From the NCBI GenBank assembly GCA_919902665.1, contig CAKKRK010000064.1, positions 20,375-84,374 of the forward strand: a DNA stretch of 64,000 nucleotides, in the 5' to 3' direction. The DNA comes from Nitrospiraceae bacterium. GTDB lineage: Bacteria > Nitrospirota > Nitrospiria > Nitrospirales > Nitrospiraceae. The notes beneath the pieces were generated by a model. It did not search any database and was not told the origin of the DNA. It worked only from the letters and a program-made list of their open reading frames with translations. This document shows, one piece after another, positions 56,616-64,000 of this stretch (position 1 is its first letter; the number at the start of each line of letters is the position of its first letter). Made by a program: the position numbers and the translations under genes.

Positions 56616-57053
56616 ATGTGGGGCATGCGACACTTTTTCACAATACTCTGTGCTGTTGTCTTGGCGTGGCCAGCTGTGCTCTATGCGGTGGTCGGTGATG
56701 AGGCCACGCATGAGAGTGATCACCATGAGGACGTACTTGAGTTGCCGGAGGTGCATGTTCATGGACTTACGCTCAATAAGGACCAGCAATTAGGTCCCGT
56801 GGCCAAGTCCACGCCCTGGCCCGGTATCCCTGCCTCTCTCAACGGGCAAGAGATCGATGATTGGATGAAAGCCCGTCTCTTGGTGTCCAAGCACGCGAAG
56901 GTGACCGTTGTGGTGCTGGAACCGTGCAAGCATCGCGAACTAACGACCTCTGGAGTCACTGCGCTCGGTAAATGGACATTCGATCCCCAGATGAAAGGGG
57001 ATGATCCGGTAGATGGCGAGCTGACCGTCCGAATTCATTTCAGGACTAGATGA
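56616..57053 (+). CDS. Small exported protein with TonB C-terminal-like domain
   Basis: 145 residues (ATG 56625 is an alternative start). An N-terminal hydrophobic segment (FFTILCAVVLAWPAVLYAVV) acts as signal or anchor. An acidic/His stretch follows (THESDHHEDVLELPEVHVHG). The C-terminal part, ALGKWTFDPQMKGDDPVDGELTVRIHF, resembles the L-R/K-W-x-F-x-P...G-x-P-V...V-x-I-x-F end of TonB domains. The usual Pro-rich periplasmic spacer is missing. Placed after the receptor, it may be a dedicated short TonB-like partner; this is inference. Confidence 0.6.
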   Translation: MWGMRHFFTILCAVVLAWPAVLYAVVGDEATHESDHHEDVLELPEVHVHGLTLNKDQQLGPVAKSTPWPGIPASLNGQEIDDWMKARLLVSKHAKVTVVVLEPCKHRELTTSGVTALGKWTFDPQMKGDDPVDGELTVRIHFRTR

Positions 57054-57150
57054 GCCGGACAATGCGTGGCCGGTATTCGTCGATTGAGAAATCTGGCAGG
57101 AGATCGGTTGAAGCTTGACGGTTGATGAGTAAGGCTTTATCGTCGCACGC

Positions 57151-57735
57151 ATGAGCGTGGACGAGATCCTCTTCCTGGCGATCAACGGATTGGCAGGCCA
57201 GTCAGCGGAGGCCGATTACTTTTTCCTGCAACTGGGACACCGCAGCACGCTTTATCTTCCAGGGGGCTGCGCGATCGCCTATTGGATCTGGAACAACAGG
57301 CGAGAGGCGCTGTTGGGCGGTCCGGTTCTTGGGGCAGCCGTTGGACTCACCGATTTCGTTGGTGGACAGCTCAAATGGGTCTTTGAACGAGTTCGACCCT
57401 GTCGGGCGTTGGCTGAAGCCGTCAAGATCGAACCGAGTGGCTGCGGGGGATTGTTCAGCTTCCCGTCGAACCACGCGGCCAACACTGCCGCCATCGCGGC
57501 ATTCCTCCAAGTTTTGTACCCCAAGTCAGGCTGGATCACCTGGCCGATTGTGGCATTCGTCGGATTTTCCCGCGTGTTTATCGGCGCTCATTATGTGACG
57601 GATGTGCTTGGTGGGTGGATGCTTGGAGGCGTGATCGGCGGAGGAGCGGCTTGGGCACTGCTGCAATGGCCGAGGTTCCGGAAGAAGCTGGCGTCGGTCG
57701 TCATGCCGGTTGCAAAAGTGGAAGTCAGATCCTAA
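57151..57735 (+). CDS. PAP2-family membrane phosphatase
   Basis: 194 residues with about five membrane segments. The three PAP2 motifs are present: KWVFERVRP, PSNH within SFPSNHAANTAA, and SRVFIGAHYVTD. Members dephosphorylate lipid phosphates such as undecaprenyl pyrophosphate or phosphatidic acid. In an organism with several undecaprenyl-linked glycans, recycling of the carrier is plausible. It converges on the CobW gene with a 3-nt gap. Confidence 0.88.
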   Translation: MSVDEILFLAINGLAGQSAEADYFFLQLGHRSTLYLPGGCAIAYWIWNNRREALLGGPVLGAAVGLTDFVGGQLKWVFERVRPCRALAEAVKIEPSGCGGLFSFPSNHAANTAAIAAFLQVLYPKSGWITWPIVAFVGFSRVFIGAHYVTDVLGGWMLGGVIGGGAAWALLQWPRFRKKLASVVMPVAKVEVRS

Positions 57736-57738
57736 GGA

Positions 57739-58707
57739 TTACGCAGGTGGTGATGGTTCCTCAACCGTGGCTAACAAGCCAGCCTGCAGTCGATCGACAT
57801 CGTATCCCCGACCAATTAGCACCAGGGCAGACGTTGGCTCATCCAAAAGTGTCACTGGTGTGATCGTGGACTGTCCCGGCAGCGCGTATTGGAATTCCTG
57901 CAGCTCCGGTTCCTTGCCAAACCGGAAATATCCTTTCGCCCGCTCCAGTTGTTTCGGGATTGTCTTCATCCATGCTAAGAAACGCTGGCGATTCAGCGGA
58001 CCAGGTAATAAGACGGTTGTCGCGATGGGATGGTAGGCTGCCCGTTGAATGGAAGCCGATCGCGACGTCCCGAACACCACGTTCGTCGGGGCAGGTGGTT
58101 TTATTAAGGCATGTGGAGCCAATAATGCAGCGGCATCGAGACGGGCATGGGATGTTTCCCATAGGCGGGCATAGGGGTTTTGTTCAACGATGCCTGCGCG
58201 GAACCGTTCCCAGTGGCCAGGGACGTAGAGATCTCGCTTATTCAAAATGAGCTCATCGGCGCAGCGGATTGCCTGTGTCGTCACATAGGCGCTGGAGTGG
58301 CTTTCCTCTGTCGAGACCGGATGCAAGAGCGCGATGACCCGTTCGAGAACAGCCAGCCGTGCCGTGTACGCATCAGTGACCGCATCGACCACTTCGGCGG
58401 GATCGGCCAGCCCTGAACATTCCAGAATCAGGACATCCGATCCGTGATCACGCACCAGCTGTGCGATGCCCCAGGAAAGATCTTCTTTCGTATCGCAACA
58501 GACACAGCCCCCGGCAAGATTCATGACTTGCTCGGCGAGCGTTCCTGCGCGAGGTCCGTCGATACTGACGGACCCCGCCTCGTTCATCAGCACGCCTGTC
58601 CGACGGCCTTGCGCTTTCCAATACTCGAGTAATCGCATCAAGAGCGTGGTTTTTCCGGCGCCGAGGGAGCCGCAGAGAATATAGAAGGGGGCAGGGGTGA
58701 AGGTCAT
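57739..58707 (-). CDS. CobW/G3E-family GTPase (metal chaperone-like)
   Basis: 322 residues. Walker A is GSLGAGKTTL, the metal-binding motif is GGCVCCDTKEDL (CxCC), ECSGLADPAEV and LNKRDLY are the G3 and NKxD guanine-recognition parts. The C-terminal ~100 residues form the CobW_C domain (FRFGKEPELQEFQYALPG). G3E GTPases deliver zinc or other metals to client proteins. Close to the His-rich receptor genes, a metal link is plausible but unproven. Confidence 0.88.
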   Translation of the reverse strand: MTFTPAPFYILCGSLGAGKTTLLMRLLEYWKAQGRRTGVLMNEAGSVSIDGPRAGTLAEQVMNLAGGCVCCDTKEDLSWGIAQLVRDHGSDVLILECSGLADPAEVVDAVTDAYTARLAVLERVIALLHPVSTEESHSSAYVTTQAIRCADELILNKRDLYVPGHWERFRAGIVEQNPYARLWETSHARLDAAALLAPHALIKPPAPTNVVFGTSRSASIQRAAYHPIATTVLLPGPLNRQRFLAWMKTIPKQLERAKGYFRFGKEPELQEFQYALPGQSTITPVTLLDEPTSALVLIGRGYDVDRLQAGLLATVEEPSPPA

Positions 58708-59003
58708 ACTCGTCCTTTCTTAAACATAAGCTATTGTACCGGGCTAGGTCTAGCACATGAAGGGTACGGGCTATAGGAAAGTCTGCATGAATGATACAGC
58801 GCAGTGCGGTATCAAAAGATATGTTATCTCGTACGACTATGGTAAAAGAGATGGTGAAGGTTGCCGACAGTAACCGGCTGAGGCTGAGGTCCGGTCGTTA
58901 ACGATAGAACATTGTGAAGCCGAGTTCTAGACGGTGATCCTACGTGCTCGTGGGGCATTGTGAGTGTGAGGGGTGCATTGAGTCTGACGATCTTGGAGGA
59001 CAC

Positions 59004-59180
59004 ATGAGTATGTGGTGGTGGCTGGGTGGGGTAGCGGCGATAGCAGTGGGAGTCGTGCTCTACAAGGAATGGAGGCTGCGCCGCTGGTCATCGGCAGCGT
59101 CTCATAGTGTGATGACCAAAACGACTGACGGGACAATGCTCCAATTCCTCGTCAGGTCAACACGCAGGAGCGGAAGGTAG
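59004..59180 (+). CDS. Small membrane protein, unknown
   Basis: 58 residues from ATG 59004 with a GGAGG site 5 nt upstream (an in-frame ATG at 58944 lacks one). One membrane helix (WWWLGGVAAIAVGVVLY) is followed by a basic, cytoplasm-like tail. No family recognised. The strong ribosome site and helix support it as real. It stands alone in the gap between the CobW and SUI1 genes. Confidence 0.5.
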   Translation: MSMWWWLGGVAAIAVGVVLYKEWRLRRWSSAASHSVMTKTTDGTMLQFLVRSTRRSGR

Positions 59181-59241
59181 TTTCGATCATACCGTGTCTC
59201 CTTCATGCAAGCGGTGTTGTTCTCGCCGATAGAGCGAAGTC

Positions 59242-59637
59242 TTATCCTCCAGCGAAGACCGGGCGAAATCCTGCATTGATGAGAATGCCGGCGACCGCGT
59301 CACGCTGATCCCCTTGAATCTCGATTCTCCCCTCTTTGACCGTTCCGCCTGCTCCGCAGGCTTTCTGCATCTGCTTGGCGAGGAGTTCTTTTTCTGCCAG
59401 GCCAATCCCGATAAACCCTGTGACCACCGTGACAGTCTTCCCACCACGATGTGCCGTCTGACGAATGATGTCCACTCGGCCACGGTTTTTCTTATGGGCC
59501 ATGGGCGCCGGGTCACCCTTCCCGGAAACAGATCGCGCAGGTGAAGTCGGCGGCAGTTCAACCTGCTGTAGCGCAGCGAAGGGACTCGCCCACTTGATCG
59601 GTCCACCATCGGTGGGAAGGCGCTTCTTGTTTTTCAT
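59242..59637 (-). CDS. SUI1/eIF1-like translation factor (YciH family)
   Basis: 131 residues from ATG at 59637. A Lys-rich N-terminus (MKNKKRLPTDGGP) is followed by the SUI1 fold: RRGGKTVTVVTGF-like segment (HRGGKTVTVVTGFIG), LLAKQMQKACGAGGTVKEG and the end IEIQGDQRD...LINAGFRPVFAGG. Bacterial YciH proteins resemble eukaryotic eIF1 and may check start-codon choice or act in stress. The frame extends to 59691, but that part looks non-coding. Confidence 0.9.
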   Translation of the reverse strand: MKNKKRLPTDGGPIKWASPFAALQQVELPPTSPARSVSGKGDPAPMAHKKNRGRVDIIRQTAHRGGKTVTVVTGFIGIGLAEKELLAKQMQKACGAGGTVKEGRIEIQGDQRDAVAGILINAGFRPVFAGG

Positions 59638-59771
59638 ATGGCGTCGATTCCTGAGAAAGGCTACATCAAGGAAAAGTATTGAACAAGGCAACTCAATGGA
59701 TGGTCGCTACATGATTGAAAAAGTTTATAAAAATGACAATCAGCCACATGAGTTCACGCGACCCTATCGGA

Positions 59772-60701
59772 TCATGACCCGTTACTATGATAGCAATTCC
59801 GAGTCGGATCATCCGGTGGGGAGTTCTGAGCACAGTTGGGACCCATAGGCCGTGGGATCCGCACATAGCCTTCGGCTGTACGATTCTTTTGGAAAATCTC
59901 AAGGTGCAGCTCGTGGCAGGATCCTGAGCACCCAGTCATAGTCGGCAGCGGATTGTGTAGTGCGACGGCGTTCCCTTCGATTGGGATAAAGCGAGGATAG
60001 GTGGTTATGGTCGAACCGAACGTGAGTTGTCCATGGTGGGATGATTGTTCAACCCGAGTGGTGAACGTTGGGCGCCTCTGTTCCGGTCTCAATACCGTGG
60101 CCCAGGTCGAATCGTCTGGAGCATACAGGAAGGCGTTGTTCCCACGATGGCAGTCAGTACAGGGTGCGGTGCCAGGAGCAAATCCTTGAACAGGATCGCG
60201 GAGTGAGGTCATTCGAACCTCAGCCGTCTCAGGGGTCCAGCTGGTCGCTGGCGAACGCGGGTCGTTACTCCAAAAACAGGCGTACCCCGTCGTGGCGCTT
60301 TGACAGATGACTTGGAATGATCCGCCATTCCTCCCCAGTGCGATGCAGGCGCCTCTCCCTTGAGATGGCGCGTACGACCAGACACTCGCGAATGAGGTCT
60401 CATCGACCGGAGCTTGATCCAGGGTGTTCGGCGTTAGGAGGATAGTGTGAAGGTTGCCGTGGCGTTCCCAGTCTGATGATGCCGGTTTCCAATCTGGTGG
60501 AATGGGGACACCCTTTGCACGGCACGACTCTAGGTAATTATTGTCGACGATGACGTTCGCGCTTGCGGCCTGAGTGGAAATGAGTGAGTGTGAATTTGCC
60601 TCTTCTTTCGGAGACTCGATGAGCGAGCAGCCTGCAAGTAGTAAGCAGACCAAGGCTAAAAATTTGAATGGTCCCAGCATCGTTCCAATCTGCCAGGCCA
60701 T
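59772..60701 (-). CDS. Lipoprotein with c-type heme motifs, unknown function
   Basis: 309 residues from ATG at 60701 (60716 is possible). The signal FLALVCLLLAGC has a lipobox (LAG-C), so the protein is probably a lipoprotein. One standard heme site CTDCH lies at about residue 180, and a CSGSCH (CxxxCH) lies near 265. About eight further Cys are scattered (ESCRAKG, GACIAL, VICQ, YACFW, NCAQ, NCYH). I do not recognise the family. It may be an electron carrier at the outer membrane or periplasm. Confidence 0.65.
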   Translation of the reverse strand: MAWQIGTMLGPFKFLALVCLLLAGCSLIESPKEEANSHSLISTQAASANVIVDNNYLESCRAKGVPIPPDWKPASSDWERHGNLHTILLTPNTLDQAPVDETSFASVWSYAPSQGRGACIALGRNGGSFQVICQSATTGYACFWSNDPRSPATSWTPETAEVRMTSLRDPVQGFAPGTAPCTDCHRGNNAFLYAPDDSTWATVLRPEQRRPTFTTRVEQSSHHGQLTFGSTITTYPRFIPIEGNAVALHNPLPTMTGCSGSCHELHLEIFQKNRTAEGYVRIPRPMGPNCAQNSPPDDPTRNCYHSNGS

Positions 60702-60716
60702 GTTTCCCGGCGGCAT

Positions 60717-61489
60717 CGATCAAGTTTCAGTCAAACAGGGTGCCTGATTATACGCTGTAGGAGAGGATGTCAAGGTCCGTGTATTGACTGGAAGACTCAT
60801 CGATCTCGCCGCTTCTCTTCTCTGGATTCGACGAAGTTCAATAGAGCCAAGAGAAAACCAACCGAGATCATTTTATATTTTTCAATCACATCTGAAATGT
60901 AATCGAATAAGTTCTACCGAGATTTGATCTCTGGCAGTTCGTGTGAGATTTCTGCTGCTTGCTGAATCTGTCATCGTTCGAGGCGCGAAGCCACCAGCAC
61001 ATCGTAATGCATCTCATCATCCACCTAGGGACGCTGCGCTGCCGCATCGTTCATGTCGGCGTATTCGACCATGCGCGAGGCTATTTCGGCTTCGATGGCG
61101 CTTGTACTCTTGATCTCTGCCGGTCGCACGGGTTGATCGTTTCCCCTAATGGAGGAAGAGCATTGACAATTCATACTACCTAGGATACTGCTCCGTTCAG
61201 AAACGGAGGGGAGAAGATTTTCAGGGCAGATTTGATGAAGCACGTTGTTTCACGTAGTGCTCAGTTTTTACGAGACGGTCGTTCCCATGAAGCATCTTGA
61301 GCAAGAGACAAGTTTATTCTGGTGGTAGACCTCAATGGAGGCGGTGATGAAATCTGTCAGTCCTGAGTGCTCCACTGCAATCTTCCAATGCAGGGTCATG
61401 CAGGCCATGGATTCGTGACGCAGGTCATTCCGAAAATGAAGCAACAGAAGAGTGCGGCATTCACAAATCCGTGAAGAAGGAGAGTGTTG
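60717..61489. other. Gene-poor stretch before parA
   Basis: About 770 nt without a gene I can support. A plus-strand frame (60959-61183) and an opposing minus-strand frame (61025-61243) overlap; neither resembles a known protein. The minus-strand frame reads GNDQPVRPAEIKS...MNDAAAQRP, a stop, then VDDEMHYDVLVASRLER, which could be a decayed gene. There is an AT-rich patch near 60870-60905 and a parS-like half-site at 61247. It may be the edge of an integrated element. Confidence 0.4.
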
Positions 61490-62272
61490 ATGAAAACGTT
61501 GGTCTTAGCCAATCAGAAGGGTGGCGTTGGGAAAACGGCAATTGCCTGCCAGCTTGGGTACTTTCTCGTCGAACTGCTCAAGAAGCGGGTCTTGATCATT
61601 GACTTAGACCATCAGGGAAATACCTCGAAAAACATCATCACTTCGAAACTGGCCACCATCTCGGCGGTCACAGCCAATCAACTGTTGACCGATCCTGTCA
61701 CCACGATTGAGGATGGCAAATTTGTCGTGATTCCATCCCATGTCGATCTGCTCAAACTCGAACGACGAGAAGAAGATCACAACCAGTTCGCGAACAATCT
61801 CAGACTGTTCCTCAATGAAATGGATGACCGGTTTGATGTGGCCATCATCGATACGAACCCGAATCCAGATATTCGCGTACTCGCGTCACTCGTGGTGGGT
61901 GATTTTGTGCTGTCTCCTATTCAATTGAACCAAGAGGCCGTTGATGGCATTGCCGCGTTACGGGCGCAAGTGTTAAAGATACAAAGTACGCTGAATAAAG
62001 ATCTCCGATTCATCGGCCTCCTTCCAAATCTGGTGGAGCCCACTCCATTTCAACGCGGCAATATGGAACAACTCAGTACAGCCTTTGCGTCGCTCTTCAT
62101 CCGATTGGACGATGGACGGATGGCCGCCATTCCATCACGCACGGCTGTGGCTGAAGCTCAGGCGATGGGGGCACCGATCTGGACTTTGCAGAAAACTAGT
62201 TCGCGCGATGCGTGGATGCATCTCAAACCAATCTTTCAAAAAGTTGCTCATACGATGGGGGTGACAGAATGA
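61490..62272 (+). CDS. parA: ParA-family partition ATPase
   Basis: 260 residues from ATG 61490 (AAGGAGAG upstream; GTG 61484 and TTG 61487 also in frame). KTLVLANQKGGVGKTAIACQLGYFL is the deviant Walker A, LIIDLDHQGNTSKN the switch I region, and VAIIDTNPNPDIRVLASLVVGDFVLSPIQ the Walker B. There is no N-terminal DNA-binding domain, so it is a type Ib or Soj-like short ParA, common on plasmids and ICEs. It is coupled to parB by ATGA. Confidence 0.92.
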   Translation: MKTLVLANQKGGVGKTAIACQLGYFLVELLKKRVLIIDLDHQGNTSKNIITSKLATISAVTANQLLTDPVTTIEDGKFVVIPSHVDLLKLERREEDHNQFANNLRLFLNEMDDRFDVAIIDTNPNPDIRVLASLVVGDFVLSPIQLNQEAVDGIAALRAQVLKIQSTLNKDLRFIGLLPNLVEPTPFQRGNMEQLSTAFASLFIRLDDGRMAAIPSRTAVAEAQAMGAPIWTLQKTSSRDAWMHLKPIFQKVAHTMGVTE

Positions 62273-63210
62273 AAAAACCAATGACGGCGACACTGGATCT
62301 CACGGCTCTTGACCGTACGACTCCTGCTCCGGTTCCTGCTCCAGATCCAATCGCCAAAGAACGGATCGTGACGGCTGAAGTCTTAGGGCGCCCACTTCAA
62401 ATCCAAGTCAAAGACATTGACGAAGATCCTGAGCAGCCACGCCGAGAGTTCGGTGCGGAGAGCATGGAGGAACTGGAGAACAGTATCAGGCTGCACGGAG
62501 TCAAAACACCCATCTCGATTCGTCCTCACCCCACTGAGCAAAAGCGATGGATCTTGAATTTTGGCGCACGCCGACTCAGGGCATCAAAGGCTGTGGGAAA
62601 GGCGACGATTCCAGCATTCGTCGATCGGTCGCATACCGACTACCAGCAAGTCATCGAGAATTTGCAGCGGGAAGATCTGAAGCCACGTGAGCTGGCGATA
62701 TTTATCAAGAGGAAGATGGACGAGGGAGAGAAACAGGCCCAAATTGCCGAACTGCTTGGCGTCAATCGGTCCATGGTCACGAATCACTTAGCACTCATCG
62801 ATCCACCGTCCTGCATTGATGAGATCTATACGTCAGGGAAATGTTCATCAGCCAAGACGCTCTACGACTTGCGGAATCTGCATAAGGAGTTTCCCAAGGA
62901 AGTCGAGCGGTGGTGTGCCACCGATCAGGAGATTACGAGGGCGACCGTGTCGGCCTTATCTGCCAAGCTCAGGGGTCCGCAAAAACAAAAAAATGCCTCT
63001 CCGAAAGTTGAGCAGGTGAGAGAGGAGCAACCGATCAGTTCAGCGTCAACGATGCCGTCGCTGATCGTCGTTTTTGAAAATCGATCGGGCACGGTGGATC
63101 TCCAGCACGCCCCTCAGCAACCGAACCACTTGATCGTCAATTTTGCGGATGGTAAGCAAGAAGAAGTGCCGGCGCGTCAATGTCAGATTGAGCAAATCAT
63201 GTTCCCGTAA
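62269..63210 (+). CDS. parB: ParB-family partition protein, KorB-like
   Basis: 313 residues from ATG 62269. The CTPase/nuclease-like N-domain has DIDEDPEQPRREFG, GARRLRASKAVG and ENLQREDLKPREL (the GxRR and ENIQR motifs). The helix-turn-helix region is GEKQAQIAELLGVNRSMVTNHLALID (about 165-190). The last ~55 residues (SLIVVFENRSGTVDLQHAP...LIVNFADGKQEEVPARQCQIEQI) resemble the SH3-like C-terminal domain of RP4 KorB. KorB proteins are both partition proteins and repressors that bind palindromic operators. Confidence 0.88.
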   Translation: MKKPMTATLDLTALDRTTPAPVPAPDPIAKERIVTAEVLGRPLQIQVKDIDEDPEQPRREFGAESMEELENSIRLHGVKTPISIRPHPTEQKRWILNFGARRLRASKAVGKATIPAFVDRSHTDYQQVIENLQREDLKPRELAIFIKRKMDEGEKQAQIAELLGVNRSMVTNHLALIDPPSCIDEIYTSGKCSSAKTLYDLRNLHKEFPKEVERWCATDQEITRATVSALSAKLRGPQKQKNASPKVEQVREEQPISSASTMPSLIVVFENRSGTVDLQHAPQQPNHLIVNFADGKQEEVPARQCQIEQIMFP

Positions 63211-63231
63211 CGACCTACCATTCGTCCCTCC

Positions 63232-63260
63232 CCCCTCTCCATCTCTCAGATGGGGAGGGG
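63232..63260 (+). terminator. Strong hairpin after parB
   Basis: CCCCTCTCCATCT pairs with AGATGGGGAGGGG over 13 bp, with one G-U pair, and a 3-nt loop (CTC). It starts 22 nt after the parB stop. A U-run is not obvious. The rest of the 63211-63471 gap holds only the palindrome listed below. Confidence 0.6.
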
Positions 63261-63380
63261 CTCCAGAACCGCCAATTTCATCATAGTTGTTTTGCCATTC
63301 ATCAGTCTTTCAGATCGCCGCCAATCGCTTCCTGCCATTTCATCTCAATACAGTTACGAATAGGGTGATGGTTTGGCCAT

Positions 63381-63400
63381 TTGTTGGACATGTCCAACAA
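63381..63400. promoter_or_regulatory. Perfect 20-bp palindrome, candidate operator or partition site
   Basis: TTGTTGGACATGTCCAACAA equals its own reverse complement over all 20 bases. It is 170 nt downstream of parB in a non-coding gap. The KorB-like ParB is a plausible binder; a repressor or recombinase site are alternatives. I noticed no second full copy in the window. Confidence 0.6.
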
Positions 63401-63471
63401 CTTTCATCACGGCTTGGTCTGAATCAAGGCTAGTAAGGGTAAAAGTCTCCATTTGCCTGATAGGGGATGCG

Positions 63472-63741
63472 TCATACGATGCGATCGAGGTTCAGTGGTT
63501 CGTCATCATTCGCTTGATTCAAAGAAAGAGATAGAAGCTGCGTGAGTGATACACTGTCATCGACGAGCAGTTGAAGCGCGAGCAAAGAACGACCGAATGT
63601 CTCCTGTGTGGCGTGGTGAGAAGCACGGATCGACTCAATGACTAGAGATAAGCTGTGCGCGATACGAGCTGAGTGAGGCAAGGTAAGCGGAGCTCGCCAT
63701 GGTTTAGCAGAGGTGAAGATCTCTTCTCGAAACAGTACCAA
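63472..63741 (-). CDS. Hypothetical protein (low support)
   Basis: 89 residues from a TTG at 63741; no ATG is available in frame. The sequence is Leu/Ser-rich (SLLALQLLVDDSVSLTQLLSLSLNQ) and could be helical. It begins 1 nt after a 26-codon ORF ends, which would suit translational coupling. No family recognised. The frame is open further upstream, so the start is uncertain. Confidence 0.35.
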   Translation of the reverse strand: MVLFREEIFTSAKPWRAPLTLPHSARIAHSLSLVIESIRASHHATQETFGRSLLALQLLVDDSVSLTQLLSLSLNQANDDEPLNLDRIV

Positions 63742-63742
63742 T

Positions 63743-63823
63743 TCACCTGTTCTTACGCCGCAGGAGTTTCTGAATCTGTTCAGTGGTGAATGAGAGCGGA
63801 CTGCTGAGATCTTCTGTCTCCAT
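63743..63823 (-). CDS. Very small ORF before the hypothetical gene (low support)
   Basis: 26 codons from ATG 63823: METEDLSSPLS...EQIQKLLRRKNR. The end is basic and helix-like. It would be coupled to the 89-codon ORF. It overlaps another short frame, 63780-63908 (42 codons starting MPHDIRSFVKFEFL), so only one of the two is likely to be real. Confidence 0.25.
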   Translation of the reverse strand: METEDLSSPLSFTTEQIQKLLRRKNR

Positions 63824-64000
63824 CAATGCGCATCAAGGCCATCAGCGCTCGGCGATAGATCGATCTCAAGAATTCAAATTTCACGAATGATCTGATGTCA
63901 TGAGGCATGGTCCTGTCTTCAAGATTTGTGGTCAGGAAACGATAAGATTGTAGTGCTCCCCTAAAATCAAGCCACCTGAGTTGACTGTTGCGCCCGGTAT

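Noticed and set aside
58817..58829. AGATA-TGT-TATCT inverted repeat upstream of the CobW gene, considered as a Zur-type operator
   Set aside because: Only five base pairs per arm, no match to a full Zur box that I know, and 110 nt from the start codon.
61335..61418. 27-codon ORF starting MEAVMKSVSPEC before parA
   Set aside because: No ribosome site worth the name, no motifs, and short frames of this size are expected by chance.
1..64000. tRNA, rRNA, CRISPR arrays, insertion sequences
   Set aside because: I looked for cloverleaf-like ends with CCA, rRNA stretches, regularly spaced repeats and transposase motifs and found none; a tRNAscan-SE or Infernal run would be decisive.

Overview
The window looks like chromosomal DNA of a Gram-negative bacterium of the phylum Nitrospirota, most likely the genus Nitrospira. 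This is inferred from the kind of lipopolysaccharide genes, moderate-to-high GC, dense ATGA-coupled operons and the mix of outer-membrane, c-type cytochrome and KorB-like partition genes. No marker gene fixes the taxonomy. I saw no rRNA, tRNA, CRISPR array or insertion sequence.

Region 1 (1-38574) is a very long, almost entirely plus-strand surface-polysaccharide locus. It opens with the end of a heptose-phosphate/sugar kinase (GHMP) and the decayed start of an epimerase gene. Next is a set of sugar-modifying enzymes: a B12-domain radical SAM protein, an aldo/keto reductase, an SDR, an epimerase, a NUDIX hydrolase, a 2-oxoglutarate-type oxygenase and methyltransferases. A GT2-GT41 fusion glycosyltransferase, a sugar methyltransferase, an ABC exporter (Wzm/Wzt) and a GT2-methyltransferase fusion follow. 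Then come GDP-fucose synthase, a MurJ/Wzx-type flippase, further glycosyltransferases, an FkbM methyltransferase and AsnB. The later part holds an epimerase plus WecA/WbpL-type initiating transferase, an O-antigen ligase, core-type GT2 and heptosyltransferase genes, a WbpM/CapD dehydratase, rfbBDA, kdsC and manC. Together these supply GDP-mannose/fucose, dTDP-deoxysugars, a UDP-HexNAc-derived primer sugar and KDO, then assemble, export and ligate an O-antigen.

Region 2 (38668-53430) is mostly housekeeping: phosphomannomutase, a DUF3108 protein, fructose-bisphosphatase and class I aldolase, a DegP/HtrA protease, ispD-ispF, cysE, and a minus-strand psiF-like gene. It also holds a phosphoenolpyruvate mutase fused to a nucleotidyltransferase with no other phosphonate genes nearby, then truA, an AMIN/amidase_3 cell-wall amidase, a YacP-type NYN protein, a TatD nuclease and DAHP synthase.

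Region 3 (53582-60701) is an envelope/metal region. It has a small His-rich secreted protein, a TonB-dependent receptor, a small protein with a TonB C-terminal-like domain, a PAP2 phosphatase, a CobW GTPase, a tiny membrane protein, an SUI1/eIF1-like factor and a lipoprotein with c-type heme motifs.

Region 4 (60702-64000) differs in character. About 0.8 kb without a convincing gene is followed by a parA-parB pair whose ParB is KorB-like, a strong hairpin, a perfect 20-bp palindrome and short minus-strand ORFs. It looks like the edge of an integrated plasmid or ICE-type element, but no integrase or attachment site is visible.
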